Origin: an uncultured Lachnospiraceae bacterium
Lineage (GTDB): Bacteria > Bacillota > Clostridia > Lachnospirales > Lachnospiraceae
Reading direction: 5' to 3'
Assembly (NCBI GenBank): GCA_910586605.1
Contig: CAJUJR010000001.1
Span: 6,734 to 70,733 of the forward strand
Length of the DNA: 64,000 nt
Within the stretch, counting starts at the first letter, position 1. Each line of letters starts with the position of its first letter. This document shows positions 52,533-61,260 of the stretch, piece after piece. The notes beneath the pieces are model-generated. The model was not told the origin of the DNA. It saw only the letters and a list, made by a program, of their open reading frames with translations, and did not search any database. The translations under genes were made by a program, and so were the position numbers.

Positions 52533-54263
52533 ATGATAGAGAAAATATGGGGATTTTTGAAAAAGAAAGGTTTGAAAATTCTTTGGATTGCATATGTGAG
52601 TATAAGCGTTATTTTGACAATACGGTTTGCGGACAGGCTGCTTGTCAAGGATTATGAATCAATTTCAAAATGTCTTTTTTTGGATAAGCATTGGAATATT
52701 ATATATCATGATACATTCCACCAAAATGTGTCTTTAGGTGATTTTGTTTTTGATAAAGTGAAAACAGGTGACAGAATAGTAATGCAGAGGGCGCTTCCGG
52801 ATGACTGGGAGATGAAGGAGGGCATGCTGCGTTTGGGTATCCGGCATACTGCGGTAAAGATGTATATTGGTGATTCTCTTGTTTATGAGTATGGTTTTGA
52901 TAGGGCAGAGAAGAACAAAACAGTGGGAAGCGGTTACTTGTTTATTGATTTCCCTGACCATTATAAAGGGAAGAAAATGAAGCTTGAACTGTGTGCATCA
53001 GAAAATGAGGCGTTTACCCAAATAGACAACTTACGGATATATGAGTGGAAAAATGCATACAGGGCGCTTTTGACAGAAAACAGGATTCCAATGTTTGTTG
53101 GTGTATTTTTGCTTATTTTCGGACTTTCAACATTGATTATAACTATGTTTGCAATGTTGGTTTCCCGTAAATATGCAAGGATTTTTTGTATTTCGTCGTT
53201 TTCTGTTTGTATGGGGCTGTGGACGCTTTGTAATTATGATATCCTATTGGTTTTTTCTATACCATTGTATTCAAAGTCTCTTATAGAGTATTTGGCGTTA
53301 TATCTCCTGCCTGTACCACTTCTGGTATATATGGATGGTAATGTAAAGAACCTGGATAATAAAGTTTTAAAAATAGTTTTTAAGGTGTTGTTTGCAGTAC
53401 AGCTTATATTCGATTTTGTTGTTATCGGGTTACATACAAAGGATATTGTGCACTGTGCCGCTGCGCTGCCATACCAGCAGGCTCTTATTGTCTGCCATCT
53501 GGTTTTATTTACAGTGATTGTTATCCTGAATTTAAAAACGAAGAATTTCCTGAACCGGCTTTACTTGGTGGGGATGTTAATTATGCTTGGGTGTGTTGGT
53601 TATGACTTGTATGGATATTATATGGAACGTTATAATGGAAATTTTTCTGTGGGGATTAAAGGGATTTCTGCGCTTGGCATGATGGTATTTATTTTTATCT
53701 TAATCATTGAATTTTATATGGAGCTTTCGTATAAAATGATGCAGGAGGCGGAAAGGAACTCTCTGATTAAAAGCGCTTATACGGATGAACTGACACAGCT
53801 CCATAACCGTAGGTATTGCTCAGAACATATGCAGCAGATTAATGAAGACCAAACCGCAGAATATACGGTTGTCTGTTTTGACTTGAATAACTTGAAGGTG
53901 GTAAATGATACCTTGGGACATGCCCAGGGGGATATGCTGATTAAAAGCGCCGCAGAAGTCATTGAAACGTCGTTTGGCAGGATGGGTGTTGTTGGCCGGA
54001 TGGGCGGGGATGAATTTATCGCGATATTAAAAAATACAAGTAAAGGCGGGATGGATGAAGTTATAAGGCAGTTCCAGGAAAACATTAAGAAAAAGAACCA
54101 GGAAGTGAAGGGGCTGAACCTGGCAATTGCTTATGGATATGCCTCAAGTTTTGAAACAGGGGAAAAGGGGGTTGAGAAACTGTATCAGGAGGCGGATGAC
54201 AGGATGTATGAAAATAAGCAGCAATATAAAAAAGAGCATCCGGATGCAAGGGGAAGGCAGTAA
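52533..54263 (+). CDS. Membrane-bound diguanylate cyclase (GGDEF), 7TM-type sensor
   Basis: 576 aa from ATG 52533; the frame stays open upstream to 52356, but the promoter position and leader hairpins argue for the internal start. An N-terminal helix, an outer beta-rich domain (~45-180), then about seven membrane helices (~185-405) resemble 7TM-DISM sensor proteins. The GGDEF domain follows with 'TDELTQLHNRRYCSE', 'CFDLNNLKVVNDTLGHAQGD' and 'VGRMGGDEFIAIL', so the active-site motif is intact. It makes c-di-GMP, opposing the HD-GYP enzyme at 29,152. Confidence 0.88.
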   Translation: MIEKIWGFLKKKGLKILWIAYVSISVILTIRFADRLLVKDYESISKCLFLDKHWNIIYHDTFHQNVSLGDFVFDKVKTGDRIVMQRALPDDWEMKEGMLRLGIRHTAVKMYIGDSLVYEYGFDRAEKNKTVGSGYLFIDFPDHYKGKKMKLELCASENEAFTQIDNLRIYEWKNAYRALLTENRIPMFVGVFLLIFGLSTLIITMFAMLVSRKYARIFCISSFSVCMGLWTLCNYDILLVFSIPLYSKSLIEYLALYLLPVPLLVYMDGNVKNLDNKVLKIVFKVLFAVQLIFDFVVIGLHTKDIVHCAAALPYQQALIVCHLVLFTVIVILNLKTKNFLNRLYLVGMLIMLGCVGYDLYGYYMERYNGNFSVGIKGISALGMMVFIFILIIEFYMELSYKMMQEAERNSLIKSAYTDELTQLHNRRYCSEHMQQINEDQTAEYTVVCFDLNNLKVVNDTLGHAQGDMLIKSAAEVIETSFGRMGVVGRMGGDEFIAILKNTSKGGMDEVIRQFQENIKKKNQEVKGLNLAIAYGYASSFETGEKGVEKLYQEADDRMYENKQQYKKEHPDARGRQ

Positions 54264-54291
54264 AAAAGCGCACCGCCTGCGCTGGCGCGCT
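54262..54291 (-). terminator. Terminator of prmA (minus strand)
   Basis: On the minus strand, AGCGCGCC pairs with GGTGCGCT (one G-T pair), followed by TTTTTTA. It overlaps the stop of the converging GGDEF gene. Confidence 0.6.
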
Positions 54292-54311
54292 AAAGCCTGT
54301 TTGAAATTTGC
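54290..54311. repeat. Solo end of GAGCGTG-type MITE
   Basis: TAAAGCCTGTTTGAAATTTG resembles the MITE end (GAGCGTGTTTGAAAATT) next to TA. No matching right end is found. A similar solo end, TAAAGCGTGTTTGAACATT, is at 55454-55472 on the other side of prmA, in the same orientation. Confidence 0.4.
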
Positions 54312-54339
54312 TTCGCAATTCTTGCCGGCAACCACGATG

Positions 54340-55386
54340 TTACAGCAAAATTTCCTGTTTTTGGGCTACAAATGAAACCCATTCCCCCAAGGTGTTTCTT
54401 TCTAGGATTTTAAAATGGTTTTTTAGCAATGCTTGTTTTACCTCATCTTCTTTCTGCATAAGGATACCTGAGGAGATAAATAGCCCGTTTTTATTAAGGA
54501 ATTTTCCGATATGGCCAGATAAGGGGATAATGACATCGGCTAATATATTTGCAACGGCAATATCAAATGTGCCGTTGCATTTTTCTTTAATTATGCTGCT
54601 TTCTTCTAGGATATTTGCCTGGATTGCAGTGATACGGCTAGAGCCTATCTTGTTTTTTGCCGCATTTTCTATAGTTCCTTCCACAGCAGAAGGGTCAATG
54701 TCCAGGCAGAAAGCAAAACTTGCGCCGCATAAAAGGGCTGTAATTGCCAAAATGCCGCTGCCGCATCCGGCGTCAAGCAGGCGGGTGTTTTCTGTAATAT
54801 ATTTTCTTAGGGAAAGAAGGCAGAGCTTTGTTGTTTCATGGGTTCCGGTCCCAAAGGCAGAACCGGGGTCGATTTCAATGACAATATCATTATCATGGAT
54901 GGAAGCTGGAAGCTCTTCCCAGGTTGGTTTGACAAGGATATTATCTGTCACATAAAATGGCTTGAAATTTTCTTTCCATTTATCTTTCCAGAGGGAATCA
55001 TCCTGGATACAGAAGGTGATTTCTGGTACTTGGATTGGGAAAAAGCCCTGCATTGCTTTGATTTTTTCCTGAATCTGCTGGATTAGTATTTCAGGGGGAC
55101 AGGAAGCAGGGCTGCCTTGTAGGCTTTCATCACGCAAAGAAGAACCTGTGCTATAAAAATCTTTCTTTTCATTGCCAGGTGCTTCTGTATAAAAAGTAAG
55201 TATAGACTCGCCGTTATCTGGCCCTATGTCTGCCGGGATATTTGTATACATCATTTTTTCTTCTTTTGGGGAAAGCGGGACATGGTCTGTAACTTCATAG
55301 CCTGCAATGCCAAATCCAGTTAATATGTCCCCAATCGCGTCAGCATCTTTTGTTGTTGTGTGAATATCATATTTAATCCATTTCAT
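54340..55386 (-). CDS. prmA: Ribosomal protein L11 methyltransferase PrmA
   Basis: 348 aa from ATG 55386 (MKWIKYDIHTTT); the frame is open to 55437 but lacks a ribosome binding site there. An N-terminal substrate domain, then the AdoMet domain with 'EIDPGSAFGTGTHETTKLCL', 'LLDAGCGSGILAITALL' and 'VANILADVIIPL'. It methylates L11. Slightly longer than usual (about 310-320 aa) because of a longer N-terminal region. Confidence 0.93.
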   Translation of the reverse strand: MKWIKYDIHTTTKDADAIGDILTGFGIAGYEVTDHVPLSPKEEKMMYTNIPADIGPDNGESILTFYTEAPGNEKKDFYSTGSSLRDESLQGSPASCPPEILIQQIQEKIKAMQGFFPIQVPEITFCIQDDSLWKDKWKENFKPFYVTDNILVKPTWEELPASIHDNDIVIEIDPGSAFGTGTHETTKLCLLSLRKYITENTRLLDAGCGSGILAITALLCGASFAFCLDIDPSAVEGTIENAAKNKIGSSRITAIQANILEESSIIKEKCNGTFDIAVANILADVIIPLSGHIGKFLNKNGLFISSGILMQKEDEVKQALLKNHFKILERNTLGEWVSFVAQKQEILL

Positions 55387-55453
55387 AGTAACAGTGTATT
55401 GTTTTGTTCCTTTCTTAAAAAGATTGACATGTGGCATAAATATCGCTTATAGT

Positions 55454-55472
55454 TAAAGCGTGTTTGAACATT
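55454..55472. repeat. Second solo MITE end upstream of prmA
   Basis: TA followed by AAGCGTGTTTGAACATT, matching the family end. It sits between the divergent prmA and recJ genes, in their shared promoter region. Confidence 0.4.
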
Positions 55473-55541
55473 ACCATTCTCAGGATTATAACACATTTTT
55501 ACATATGTAACAAGCAGAAATTATGAAAAGAGGAATAGATT

Positions 55542-57278
55542 TTGAAGCAATGGGTGACGAAACGGTATCAGGCAGATTTGGAAAAGATTGCACAGCGGTA
55601 TCAGATTTCAGAAATATTGGCAGATATCCTCGTAAAGAGGGGGCTTTTTGACTGGGATGCAATGGGCAGGTACCTGTTTCCAGAAAAGGATGCCATGTAT
55701 GATGCAGGGAAGATGGAAGGGCTAAAAGAGGCGGCCAGGCTATTGGATCAGAAAATGAAAGAGGGGAAAAAGATAAAGATTATAGGTGATTATGATGTAG
55801 ATGGGGTGATGTCATCTTATATTTTGTATCATGGAATCCGGCTGCTTGGGGGGATGGCAGGCTGCCGGATTCCGCACCGTGTCTATGATGGTTATGGGAT
55901 GCGGGATTATATGGCACAAGAAGCATTTGATGAAGGATATGATACAATCCTTACCTGTGATAATGGGATTTCTGCAGTTTCTGCTGTGGAAAAGGCGAAA
56001 GAGCTTGGATTAACGGTGATTATTACAGACCATCATGAAGTGCCAAAGGAGGGAGGAGAGGAAGAACTTCCGCCGGCAGATGTAATTGTCAACCCGAAAC
56101 AGGAGAAATGCGGTTATCCATTTTCGGGGCTTTGTGGAGCTGGGATTGCTTATAAGCTAATGTCATATCTTTTCCGGCAAAGCGGGCGGACAGACTGTGA
56201 AGAAGAGCTGCTTCCTTTTGCAGCAATTGCTACGGTTTGTGATGTTGTGCCTCTTTTGGATGAAAACAGGGTTATTGTAAAAAATGGATTGGAATATTTA
56301 AACCATAACCAGAAGAATACAGGATTGCAGTTTTTAATAGAAGCATTGCAATTTGGCCGTGAAATTAATTCTGGGGATTTGGGTTTTCGGATTGGGCCAT
56401 GTATTAATGCCGCTGGGAGGCTGGGAGACGCAGTAAAAGGGCTGGAGCTTTTGATGGAAACAGATAAAAAAGCAGCGGCAGAAAAAGCAGGGGAACTGGT
56501 TGCGTTAAATGAGGAGCGGAAGGAATATACGGCAGAGGCGACAAAGCGTGCAGTAGGGCAGATTGAGTCACAGGGTTTTTTAAAAAAGCCTGTATTTGTC
56601 CTATTTGTAGAGGGTTGCCATGAAAGTGTTGCAGGAATAGTAGCAGGGAGAATCCGTGAAAAATATTACCGTCCAACCTTGATTTTGACAGAAAGCAGAA
56701 ATGGGCTGAAAGGTTCTGCACGTTCGATTCCCGGATACCATATGCAGAAGGAATTGAGTAAATGCAAGAGCCTTCTGACAGAGTTCGGAGGCCATGCGAT
56801 GGCAGCCGGATTTTCCCTTCCCAGGGAAAATCTAGAGGCGCTTAATTTGGCTTTACAGGAAAATTGCACTCTAACTGAAAAAGAACTGACAGAAAAAGTC
56901 TTTTTTGACAGGGAGGTTCCGCTTGCAGAAATGACAGAAGCGGTGGTGCAGCAGTTAGAATATATGGAGCCGTTTGGAGAGGGCAATGAAAGGCCGGTTT
57001 TTGCAAAGAGGGGGGTTTTTGTGGCTTCTTTGGCACTTTGTGGAAAGGAAAAACAGATTGCGCGCCTTCAGCTAAGGGATGGCCTGCGGCTTTACCGGGC
57101 TGTGGATTTTCAGTGTGAGCTTCATTTGGGAGAGGGAATCCGTAGCCGGTATGGTGAAGCTGAGTGGGAGCAGCTAAAGTCGGGGCAGGGCAATGGCTGC
57201 GAAATAGATATTTTGTATCAGCCAGAAATTAATAAAATGTTTGGGAATGTGGAGTTCCGGATTGTTGATTGCAGATAG
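55542..57278 (+). CDS. recJ: Single-stranded-DNA-specific exonuclease RecJ
   Basis: 578 aa, the typical core length. DHH-family motifs: 'KIIGDYDVDGVMSSYIL', 'TCDNGISAVSAV', 'IITDHHEVPKE', 'CGAGIAYKLM', and the DHHA1 part with 'GGHAMAAGFSLPRENL'. It degrades single-stranded DNA 5' to 3' in recombination and mismatch repair. Start is TTG at 55542 behind AGAGGAA. Nothing further is recognised in the 243 bases after it. Confidence 0.94.
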   Translation: MKQWVTKRYQADLEKIAQRYQISEILADILVKRGLFDWDAMGRYLFPEKDAMYDAGKMEGLKEAARLLDQKMKEGKKIKIIGDYDVDGVMSSYILYHGIRLLGGMAGCRIPHRVYDGYGMRDYMAQEAFDEGYDTILTCDNGISAVSAVEKAKELGLTVIITDHHEVPKEGGEEELPPADVIVNPKQEKCGYPFSGLCGAGIAYKLMSYLFRQSGRTDCEEELLPFAAIATVCDVVPLLDENRVIVKNGLEYLNHNQKNTGLQFLIEALQFGREINSGDLGFRIGPCINAAGRLGDAVKGLELLMETDKKAAAEKAGELVALNEERKEYTAEATKRAVGQIESQGFLKKPVFVLFVEGCHESVAGIVAGRIREKYYRPTLILTESRNGLKGSARSIPGYHMQKELSKCKSLLTEFGGHAMAAGFSLPRENLEALNLALQENCTLTEKELTEKVFFDREVPLAEMTEAVVQQLEYMEPFGEGNERPVFAKRGVFVASLALCGKEKQIARLQLRDGLRLYRAVDFQCELHLGEGIRSRYGEAEWEQLKSGQGNGCEIDILYQPEINKMFGNVEFRIVDCR

Positions 57279-57521
57279 AAGCCGCTCCAGAATGGCGTCT
57301 TCAGCAGTCAGCCCATGCTTGGAGGGAGAACTACAACCAGAGAGGCAAAACAGACTTTTGCAAGGCTCTTAGATAAAGCTGTGGGTGGCAATTAAAAAAG
57401 TTTCCCTTGTTTCAACCTCTTAAGGAAGAAATAAGGGAAAACAGTTAATTTTCTGATATAAAAGACTTAGGAAACCTTGTAAAATGGGGAAAATTGAGAG
57501 TCTAATTATATAGACTGGAAT

Positions 57522-58208
57522 TTATTGAATTGTTTGCAAAAAGCTTTCAACCTCTTTGTTGAATGTAAGGTATCTCTTATTTGCAATAAAATGATTGCCT
57601 TTAATAATGGATAATTTTGCATTAGGTATATTTTCTGCAATTTCTTTTGTATGGGATTTCTTAATCATATCACTTCTTCCACAGATTACGAGCGTGGGAA
57701 CAGTTATTTTTGATAGTTCGGTTCGTTCAATATTCGGTTCGTTCACCATTAACCCAAGCATTTCAGCGCTCTTTTTTGCACCAGGCGATTTTAAAGCAAA
57801 TCGACTTGCTATTTTGTATCCTAATTCGATAGGAATTTGTGTCGTTCTTTTTACCCCTTTCGGATTGAGATTTCCTCCATTCAATATCAATGCCTTTACC
57901 TTGTCAGGATAGTTCATTGCAAATTTCATTGCTATATTTGCCCCATCAGAAAATCCTAAAATAACCGCATTTGAAATCTTACGACTTGTCATAAAATCGT
58001 ATAAGTCATAGGAAAACTGCTCAATCGTAAAAGGTTTCGTACCTCTTGGGGATTTACCGTGGCCTCGTGTGTCTAAAGCAATTACTCTGTATCTGTTGCT
58101 GAAATAATCTATTTGATGTTTGAAATATGAGTTGTCTTCTCCATTCCCATGCAAAAGGATAAAAGGCTCTTTATTTCCTTTTTCTTGATAATATAAAGTT
58201 ATATTCAT
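57522..58208 (-). CDS. Alpha/beta hydrolase
   Basis: 228 aa. Alpha/beta hydrolase fold with oxyanion-hole 'LLHGNGED', 'DTRGHGKSPRG', the nucleophile elbow 'LGFSDGANIA' (Ser87), acid residue in 'VICGRSDMIKK' and His in 'IKGNHFIANKR'. Substrate unknown. Third gene of a minus-strand unit with the marR-type regulator and the broken oxidase-like gene; such a set is often a small stress or detoxification operon. Starts after GAGGAGGT. Confidence 0.87.
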   Translation of the reverse strand: MNITLYYQEKGNKEPFILLHGNGEDNSYFKHQIDYFSNRYRVIALDTRGHGKSPRGTKPFTIEQFSYDLYDFMTSRKISNAVILGFSDGANIAMKFAMNYPDKVKALILNGGNLNPKGVKRTTQIPIELGYKIASRFALKSPGAKKSAEMLGLMVNEPNIERTELSKITVPTLVICGRSDMIKKSHTKEIAENIPNAKLSIIKGNHFIANKRYLTFNKEVESFLQTIQ

Positions 58209-58246
58209 TTATACCTCCTCGCAAATTTCATTTGTCAATTTGTTGC

Positions 58247-58710
58247 TCAGTTTGTTTTATCGTCCTGCAAGACTTCCATGGTACTAGTACATCGTTCAAT
58301 AATTAACTCATAGTTTGACTTGTCTATTTTCTCAATAGCATACGCTAAAAATCCTCAGCGTAGCCCACTACGCCTACGTTTTTTAGTGTATACTCTTAAA
58401 AAAATATCCTGCGTGAAATTATGAGAAATTAATTGAGCGATGTACTAGTTAGCATAATACCTTCATATTTGAAACGTCCCTTGCTAAAAAAATAAATACT
58501 TGCCTTTGGATTTTTTATAAACTGCTGCGAGCGCATAGCGGATGTATTCGTTGTAAAATAAAAACGATTTCCCTCAATCTTGCGTGGTACAAACATTGCT
58601 TTTATATTGGGGAAACCTTCTTCGTCTACAGAAGCAATAAATGACACTTTTTGTTTTTTAATAAATTCAATAGCATATTTTCTTGTTTTCATTGGAAATT
58701 TTCTCCTCAT
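58247..58710 (-). pseudogene. Pyridoxamine 5'-phosphate oxidase-like gene split by a MITE
   Basis: The visible N-terminal part (from ATG 58710) reads like a PNPOx/FMN-binding split-barrel protein: 'FIKKQKVSFIASVDEEGFPN', 'AMFVPRKIEGNRFYFTTN', 'GRFKYEGIMLT'. It then runs into a MITE at 58,449. On the far side of the MITE (58,282 to 58,247) the frame continues as STMEVLQDDKTN and a stop, exactly the expected continuation of GIMLT. The C-terminal ~40 residues of the family are missing beyond that, so it is both interrupted and truncated. Confidence 0.8.
58283..58449. mobile_element. 167-bp MITE inserted in the PNPOx-like gene
   Basis: Inverted ends ACTAGTACATCGTTCAATAA (from 58283) and, reversed, ACTAGTACATCGCTCAATTA (from 58449). 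ACTAGT occurs at both borders and may be the target duplication; being palindromic, it is also part of the apparent ends. The interior holds a second nested stem (AGCATACGCTAAAAA with TTTTTTAGTGTATACT, and GCGTAG with CTACGC). No gene inside. A different family from the TA-flanked MITEs. Confidence 0.75.
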
Positions 58711-58718
58711 AAAAAATA

Positions 58719-59156
58719 TTAATTTGTATGTAGATTTTCAATCAAGGTTTTAAGTATTCGAGTAAGATACCGTTCAAATTGTCTTTGCTCTTCTTCTGAA
58801 AAGCCTTGATAAAATAATACATTCATCTGCTGAGATACCATTTCATATTTTTCCTGTAAAGATTTTGCATATTCGGTGAGTGACACAATCATTTGTCGGC
58901 GATTGTGTGGGTTAATATTTCTTTCTACAATTCCCTTATTTACCATTCCATTTATTACAACAGATACAGTGTTTTTTGCAAGAGAGGTTTTTTCACTTAT
59001 TTCACTAATCGTAAGATTATCTGTTTTCCATAGAATAAATAAAATTCGTCCCTGCCCACCACTTATTTCAATACCATTTTCAAGTAGTAACCGTTCAAAA
59101 ATCCTATCTTGAAGTTGTTTAATTTGTGTAATATAGAATCCACCCTTCGTTTCCAA
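58719..59156 (-). CDS. MarR family transcriptional regulator
   Basis: 145 aa. Winged-helix MarR fold: 'GGQGRILFILWKTDNLTISE', 'ISEKTSLAKNTVSVVINGMV', the wing 'KGIVERNINPHNRRQMIVSL'. It likely represses its own operon (PNPOx-like gene and hydrolase) and responds to a small aromatic or oxidant. TTG start at 59156, behind GAGGTGA. A -10 like TATAAT lies about 40 bases upstream on the minus strand. Confidence 0.88.
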   Translation of the reverse strand: METKGGFYITQIKQLQDRIFERLLLENGIEISGGQGRILFILWKTDNLTISEISEKTSLAKNTVSVVINGMVNKGIVERNINPHNRRQMIVSLTEYAKSLQEKYEMVSQQMNVLFYQGFSEEEQRQFERYLTRILKTLIENLHTN

Positions 59157-59447
59157 ATAATCACCTCAATTCCTATTAGAACATTTCCATATAGAATAAT
59201 TATACTATATAAACTTTGAAAAATCTATCTCTAAGTTAATTTCCTCGTTCACAATCTCCAATCGCTGTAGTAGTCGCTACAGCTCAATCATCCGCCTTGC
59301 ATAGGAATATTTACCGGCAAAAAATGATTACGATATGTAATAGCTGGAGTAATTAATGCTTATTTTTGAACAGTTCCTTATAAAAAGAACAGCCAATACA
59401 GCCAATTTCAGGAAAAGAGCTAAAATCATATGTTTAAGCACAATAAT

Positions 59448-59483
59448 TCAGCCTTTTCAGAAATTGGCTGTGAATAGTAACAA
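59448..59483. repeat. GTTACTATTCAC-family dispersed repeat, copy 3
   Basis: Core CAGCCTTTTCAGAAATTGGC followed by TGTGAATAGTAAC (59471-59483), the inverted arm. An inverted second copy of the same end is found at 63,945. The 666-base gap 59157-59822 holds this repeat and the MITE at 59,586; no gene. Confidence 0.6.
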
Positions 59484-59585
59484 AAAAGTACATATTTATG
59501 AAGAATAAGGATGACATCAAAAAGCTTATGTGATAAAATTTTTATGGATGTAAATGGAAAAATTATATTTATTGAGTTGTTGGTT

Positions 59586-59748
59586 AGAGCGTGTTTGAAA
59601 ATTGCTTTTTACAAGATGTGTTTCATCCTTTGTGGGAGATTTGCCCCAAATTTAGGAGGTGTAGCGGGCTACATTAACTAAATTTGGGGCAAATATAGCG
59701 CAAAGCATAGAATGCATCTTGTGAGAATGAATTTTCAAACACGCTTTA
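59586..59748. mobile_element. Full TA-flanked MITE of the GAGCGTGTTTG family
   Basis: Ends GAGCGTGTTTGAAAATT (from 59588) and AATTTTCAAACACGCTT (to 59746), flanked by TA at 59586-59587 and 59747-59748. Nested inside is a second stem: ATTTGCCCCAAATTTAG paired with CTAAATTTGGGGCAAAT. About 160 bases, non-coding. Closest to an intact copy in this window. Confidence 0.78.
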
Positions 59749-59822
59749 GGGTGGATAATCAGGATTTAAGGAGAAAAAGTTACGTTAAGAAAAGTATTTA
59801 AATAAAAGGAGGTAATGGGAGC

Positions 59823-60599
59823 ATGGCTATAAAATATAATTTAACACCAATAGAAGTTGTAAAGTTATTTGGGTATACAGAACCTGCAGCAAAAGAAGAA
59901 TTAGAATTATTTGAAAAGGACAATCATCTAAAACTCCCTAAATTATTATTTGATTTTTTAAGCTTAGTAAGTAATGAAGAATTATTATCTACTGCAGATA
60001 TTTGGGCAGATAGTGATTCACAGCCTTATTTTTCCTATCAATATATTGAAGAAGGGATTGAAGACTGTAAGGAGGATTTTGATGATTCTGAGTTTTGCAA
60101 AGAAAATGCTTTTTATCCATATTCAAAGATTCCAAAAGAACAGTGGCCGGAATTAGTAGAGAATTATTTACAGATTGGCAGCGATTATGCGGCGGGAGTT
60201 GTATTCTATGGTATAAAGGAAAAGGAATTGGAGTTTGAAAATCCACCTGTTTATATGTTGCATGAGGCAGATGAATTAACAGATTGGAAATTAATAGCGC
60301 ATACGTTATCTGAATATTTGATGTGCGTATTATTGGATGCCCTTGCTGGCGTAGAATATACAACAGCGCAAGATGTGTTAAATGAAAATGGATGGGGGTT
60401 TTACCAGGAAGAATACGCGAATAAAGAGGAAATAAGAGAACAGTTGTCCAAGAAAAAAATTGATTTATCTGCAATGGGAAAGAATATGACTTTTTATGGA
60501 GCAGTAGATTCTTTTTATCAGTATTGTTTTGATGAAGAAGATAAAGTTTTTTATATGATTATAAATGATACATCACTTATGGCTATAAAAGCAGAGTAG
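59823..60599 (+). CDS. SUKH (SMI1/KNR4)-family protein, probable orphan immunity protein
   Basis: 258 aa, acidic. The N-terminal part has the SUKH pattern: 'EELELFEKDNHLKLPKLLFD' then 'FLSLVSNEELLS', with aromatic and acidic residues spread through the rest and a typical 'GIEDCKEDF' stretch. SUKH proteins are commonly immunity partners of polymorphic or contact-dependent toxins. No toxin gene is next to it, so it may be an orphan or its partner has been lost. It is more AT-rich than the housekeeping genes to the left. AAAGGAGGTAA precedes the ATG. Confidence 0.7.
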   Translation: MAIKYNLTPIEVVKLFGYTEPAAKEELELFEKDNHLKLPKLLFDFLSLVSNEELLSTADIWADSDSQPYFSYQYIEEGIEDCKEDFDDSEFCKENAFYPYSKIPKEQWPELVENYLQIGSDYAAGVVFYGIKEKELEFENPPVYMLHEADELTDWKLIAHTLSEYLMCVLLDALAGVEYTTAQDVLNENGWGFYQEEYANKEEIREQLSKKKIDLSAMGKNMTFYGAVDSFYQYCFDEEDKVFYMIINDTSLMAIKAE

Positions 60600-60747
60600 T
60601 TGCATATGGAAAGACAGCATACAGAAGATGAAATATCATCACTCAAACCTTTCTTGAATGTGGGTACAGGATATGTTAAAATTTCCTTACGGAAAAGCCC
60701 TTCGGCAGGGTAGTAGCCTTCCAAACTGTCACTGTAAACTTAGCCAG

Positions 60748-60753
60748 TATAAT
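60748..60753 (+). promoter_or_regulatory. Probable -10 box of the holin-like toxin gene
   Basis: TATAAT at 60748-60753, with no convincing -35 at the right distance. A short leader with the segment CCCTTCGGCAGGG (hairpin CCCT-TCGGC-AGGG, about 60700-60712) lies upstream and might belong to an antisense or regulatory RNA of the toxin gene. Confidence 0.35.
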
Positions 60754-60794
60754 CTATGATTTGCCGGACTTACACCAGATGGGAGGTGACGCTG

Positions 60795-60941
60795 ATGACA
60801 GATTATGAAACTATTATGGTTTTTCTGGGAATACTGGCTTTGCTGGTATCTTTCGGAACTCTGCCGATAGCGTTGCTTGCCTACATAGATAGGAATTTTA
60901 TTAAAATATATAACTTGATGTATTTCAATATATTTCTATAA
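60795..60941 (+). CDS. Putative holin-like small toxin (Hol_Tox type)
   Basis: 48 aa from ATG 60795, behind a strong GGGAGGTGA. It starts MTDYETIMVFLGILALLVSF and continues as one hydrophobic helix ending in a short basic tail (AYIDRNFIKIYN), the pattern of the holin-like toxin family that is common in Lachnospiraceae and related genera. Family members are often type I toxins controlled by antisense RNA. The open frame upstream to 60756 is probably not used. The C-terminal end is a little longer than usual. Confidence 0.6.
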   Translation: MTDYETIMVFLGILALLVSFGTLPIALLAYIDRNFIKIYNLMYFNIFL

Positions 60942-61009
60942 ATCCTTATGGCATAATGCTTTACAGGGATATAGTAAACATATATCTCCATGTAAATCCA
61001 TATATCTTC

Positions 61010-61057
61010 ATGCCAAATTGGTGTAGAAATGGTGTAGTAACTTTAAAAAGAGTTTGA
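61010..61057 (+). pseudogene. Possible remnant of an Api92-like phage/mobile-element gene
   Basis: ATG followed by codons for MPNWCRNGVVTLKRV and a stop. The start MPNWC is characteristic of Api92-like ferredoxin-fold proteins on phages and conjugative elements, but the rest is missing. The match is five residues only, so it may be chance. Confidence 0.25.
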
Positions 61058-61160
61058 TACAAATTCCCAATAAAAACAATTAAATATTTTGGACATATAC
61101 ATAAGTCCATGACAGGTAAAAGGATAAGAACTATCCCCGGCCTGCTGTGGGCTTATTTTA

Positions 61161-61260
61161 GTGCCTAAAATTACAAGGCTAAAACCATCACCTACAGCCA
61201 AAAAGCCCGTCTATGGGCATCCTGGCGCGTCACAGGGGCATTCTATGCAGCACCCATTCC
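61161..61260 (+). pseudogene. Possible decayed N-terminus of a serine recombinase
   Basis: GTG start and 'PKITRLKPSPTAKKPV' resemble the first residues of large serine recombinases (KITR..P.......KRV.AYCRVS). After a one-base shift the frame reads A-S-W-R-V-T near 61,220, compatible with the AYCRVS motif. No catalytic domain follows, because the gp10-like gene begins at 61,315. Weak evidence. Confidence 0.3.

Noticed and set aside
52337..52533. c-di-GMP riboswitch before the GGDEF gene
   Set aside because: The conserved core words of the GEMM-type aptamers are absent.
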